NCBI GenBank assembly: GCA_965153455.1
Contig: OZ234498.1
Location: 16,988,001-17,052,000 of the forward strand
DNA: 64,000 nt
Direction: 5' to 3'
From: Sphagnum compactum
Lineage: Eukaryota; Bryophyta; Sphagnopsida; Sphagnales
Shown here: positions 63,210 through 64,000 of the stretch, in pieces
How the letters are laid out: the number at the start of each line of letters is the position of its first letter
Numbering within the stretch: position 1 is the stretch's first letter
Translations under genes and position numbers: made by a program
The notes under the pieces: generated by a model
What the model was told of the DNA's origin: nothing
The model's database searches: none
What the model saw: the letters and a program-made list of their open reading frames with translations, nothing else

Positions 63210-64000
63210 ACTAGGATGGATGGAATCCCTCTGCCACGGTAATGGTGGTACAGCTTAAGAGACCAAGAGGTTCCTGCCTTTCCTTCTAAGGCATCTTCAT
63301 TGCTGAGAGAATTAGTGCCTAGATGGTGAGGACAGTTTTAAATATTGCTGGCAATAATTTGAATGCAGAACTTCATCAGAAACTAATGCTGGTGATGACT
63401 GGAGTATGGAGATTTCTAAATACTCATGAGCTGTATTGTTTCCTCAACTTTTTCTTAAGCATGGTAAAGGGCAAGAGCTCATTGCTGAAGCCAGGACATC
63501 TGTGGTTCAAGCTTTACTATCATGCTAGTGCTGTAGAAGTGGTGCATGAATTAATGAAAAGATAGTGATCCAAGTAGTCCACAATCAGCTGTATACAAAG
63601 ACTGCCCAAGCCAGCTATTGTGCCCCATTATGTGCACCCAATATATCTCAACTTCTTGTACTCCAAGAGTAGAATACCTACAAAAATATTTTAGGGTAGA
63701 CTCAGCTGCCCTTTGTCTCCTTCTGGCTGCATGCCAAATGTGCAACTTATGGGGATCAACATGATTTGTGTGTTATTTGGCATGATGATTAACTGCTTGG
63801 TTTTCCAATCTTTCCATCATGCACTGAAAAGAACAAGACATGCAAATCAACCAAAACTGTGTGTGTCTCCTCCTGAAGGTTAGAAGAATCTGCTGCTGCG
63901 GATAATGCTAGAATAATTACATCGCATGTGGCGCATACAGTCAAATAAGTGCTTTGCCTGAATAAGCTCACTCACTGAAACCTATTTTACCTTGCTGGGG
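63210..64000. other. Downstream of the GnT-II pseudogene, nothing recognised
   Basis: Short open frames (63,323-63,565 plus; 63,971-63,789 minus) lack family motifs. Probably former 3' untranslated and intergenic sequence. Confidence 0.4.

Overview
The window is nuclear DNA of a land plant. It holds spliced genes with GT-AG introns, long AT-rich intergenic stretches and a lot of decayed transposon sequence. The recognisable host genes belong to plant families: a LONGIFOLIA/TRM-like protein, a DUF1644 zinc-finger protein, a RHM-type rhamnose synthase fragment and an N-glycan GnT-II. Remnants of FCP1-like phosphatase and SWIM-domain gene families, which I associate with seed-free plants, plus the low gene density suggest a large fern-, lycophyte- or moss-like genome. 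That placement is inference.

Layout. 1-11,100 is the ordinary genic part: a plus-strand LONGIFOLIA/TRM-like gene (1,292-6,900, one in-frame UGA in its last domain) and a minus-strand intact DUF1644 gene (8,030-9,262) with an upstream leader. 11,100-23,265 is AT-rich and repeat-rich. It carries three diverged minus-strand FCP1-like phosphatase remnants (14.2-16.6 kb), a CCTAGG/TAGGCCTA simple-repeat block (18.8-19.6 kb), a GATGGATGAA block (20.4-20.8 kb) and the left half of a decayed plus-strand gene (21.2-23.2 kb).

23,266-49,491 is the main discovery: a 26.2-kb CACTA (En/Spm) transposon. It has CACTACTAGAAATT terminal inverted repeats at both ends, a matching TGC/TGC target-site duplication, and subterminal GCAACT/AGTTGC repeats at both ends. 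A TNPD-like transposase lies on the minus strand (29.3-35.4 kb) and a TNPA/TNP1-like gene of seven modelled exons on the plus strand (40.5-47.8 kb). It also carries broken copies of host genes: a UBC8-type E2 (24.2-26.4 kb), the dehydratase part of a rhamnose synthase (26.6-27.4 kb), an unrecognised three-repeat acidic protein (36.1-37.2 kb) and GH3 beta-glucosidase exons (38.96-39.3 kb). The right subterminal region is an array of eight units of about 109 bp. Most units combine a palindromic GTTGCATATGCAAC, a MYB-type AACGGTTG, a perfect G-box GCCACGTGGC and telomere-like CCCTAA runs. The element seems to have landed inside an already decaying SWIM-domain gene, whose other half lies at 51.0-51.5 kb.

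49,495-58,800 is again AT-rich and mostly non-coding. It contains a second, smaller CACTA-like element (53,137-55,176) filled with TGCCACATGGCA-type repeats. 58,800-64,000 returns to more genic sequence and contains a GnT-II (MGAT2-type) pseudogene (61,609-63,209) with several stops and frameshifts.

Most nonsense codons look like C-to-T or G-to-A transitions of CGA, CAA, CAG or TGG codons. That is the expected decay signature of methylated plant DNA. Only the DUF1644 gene looks fully intact.
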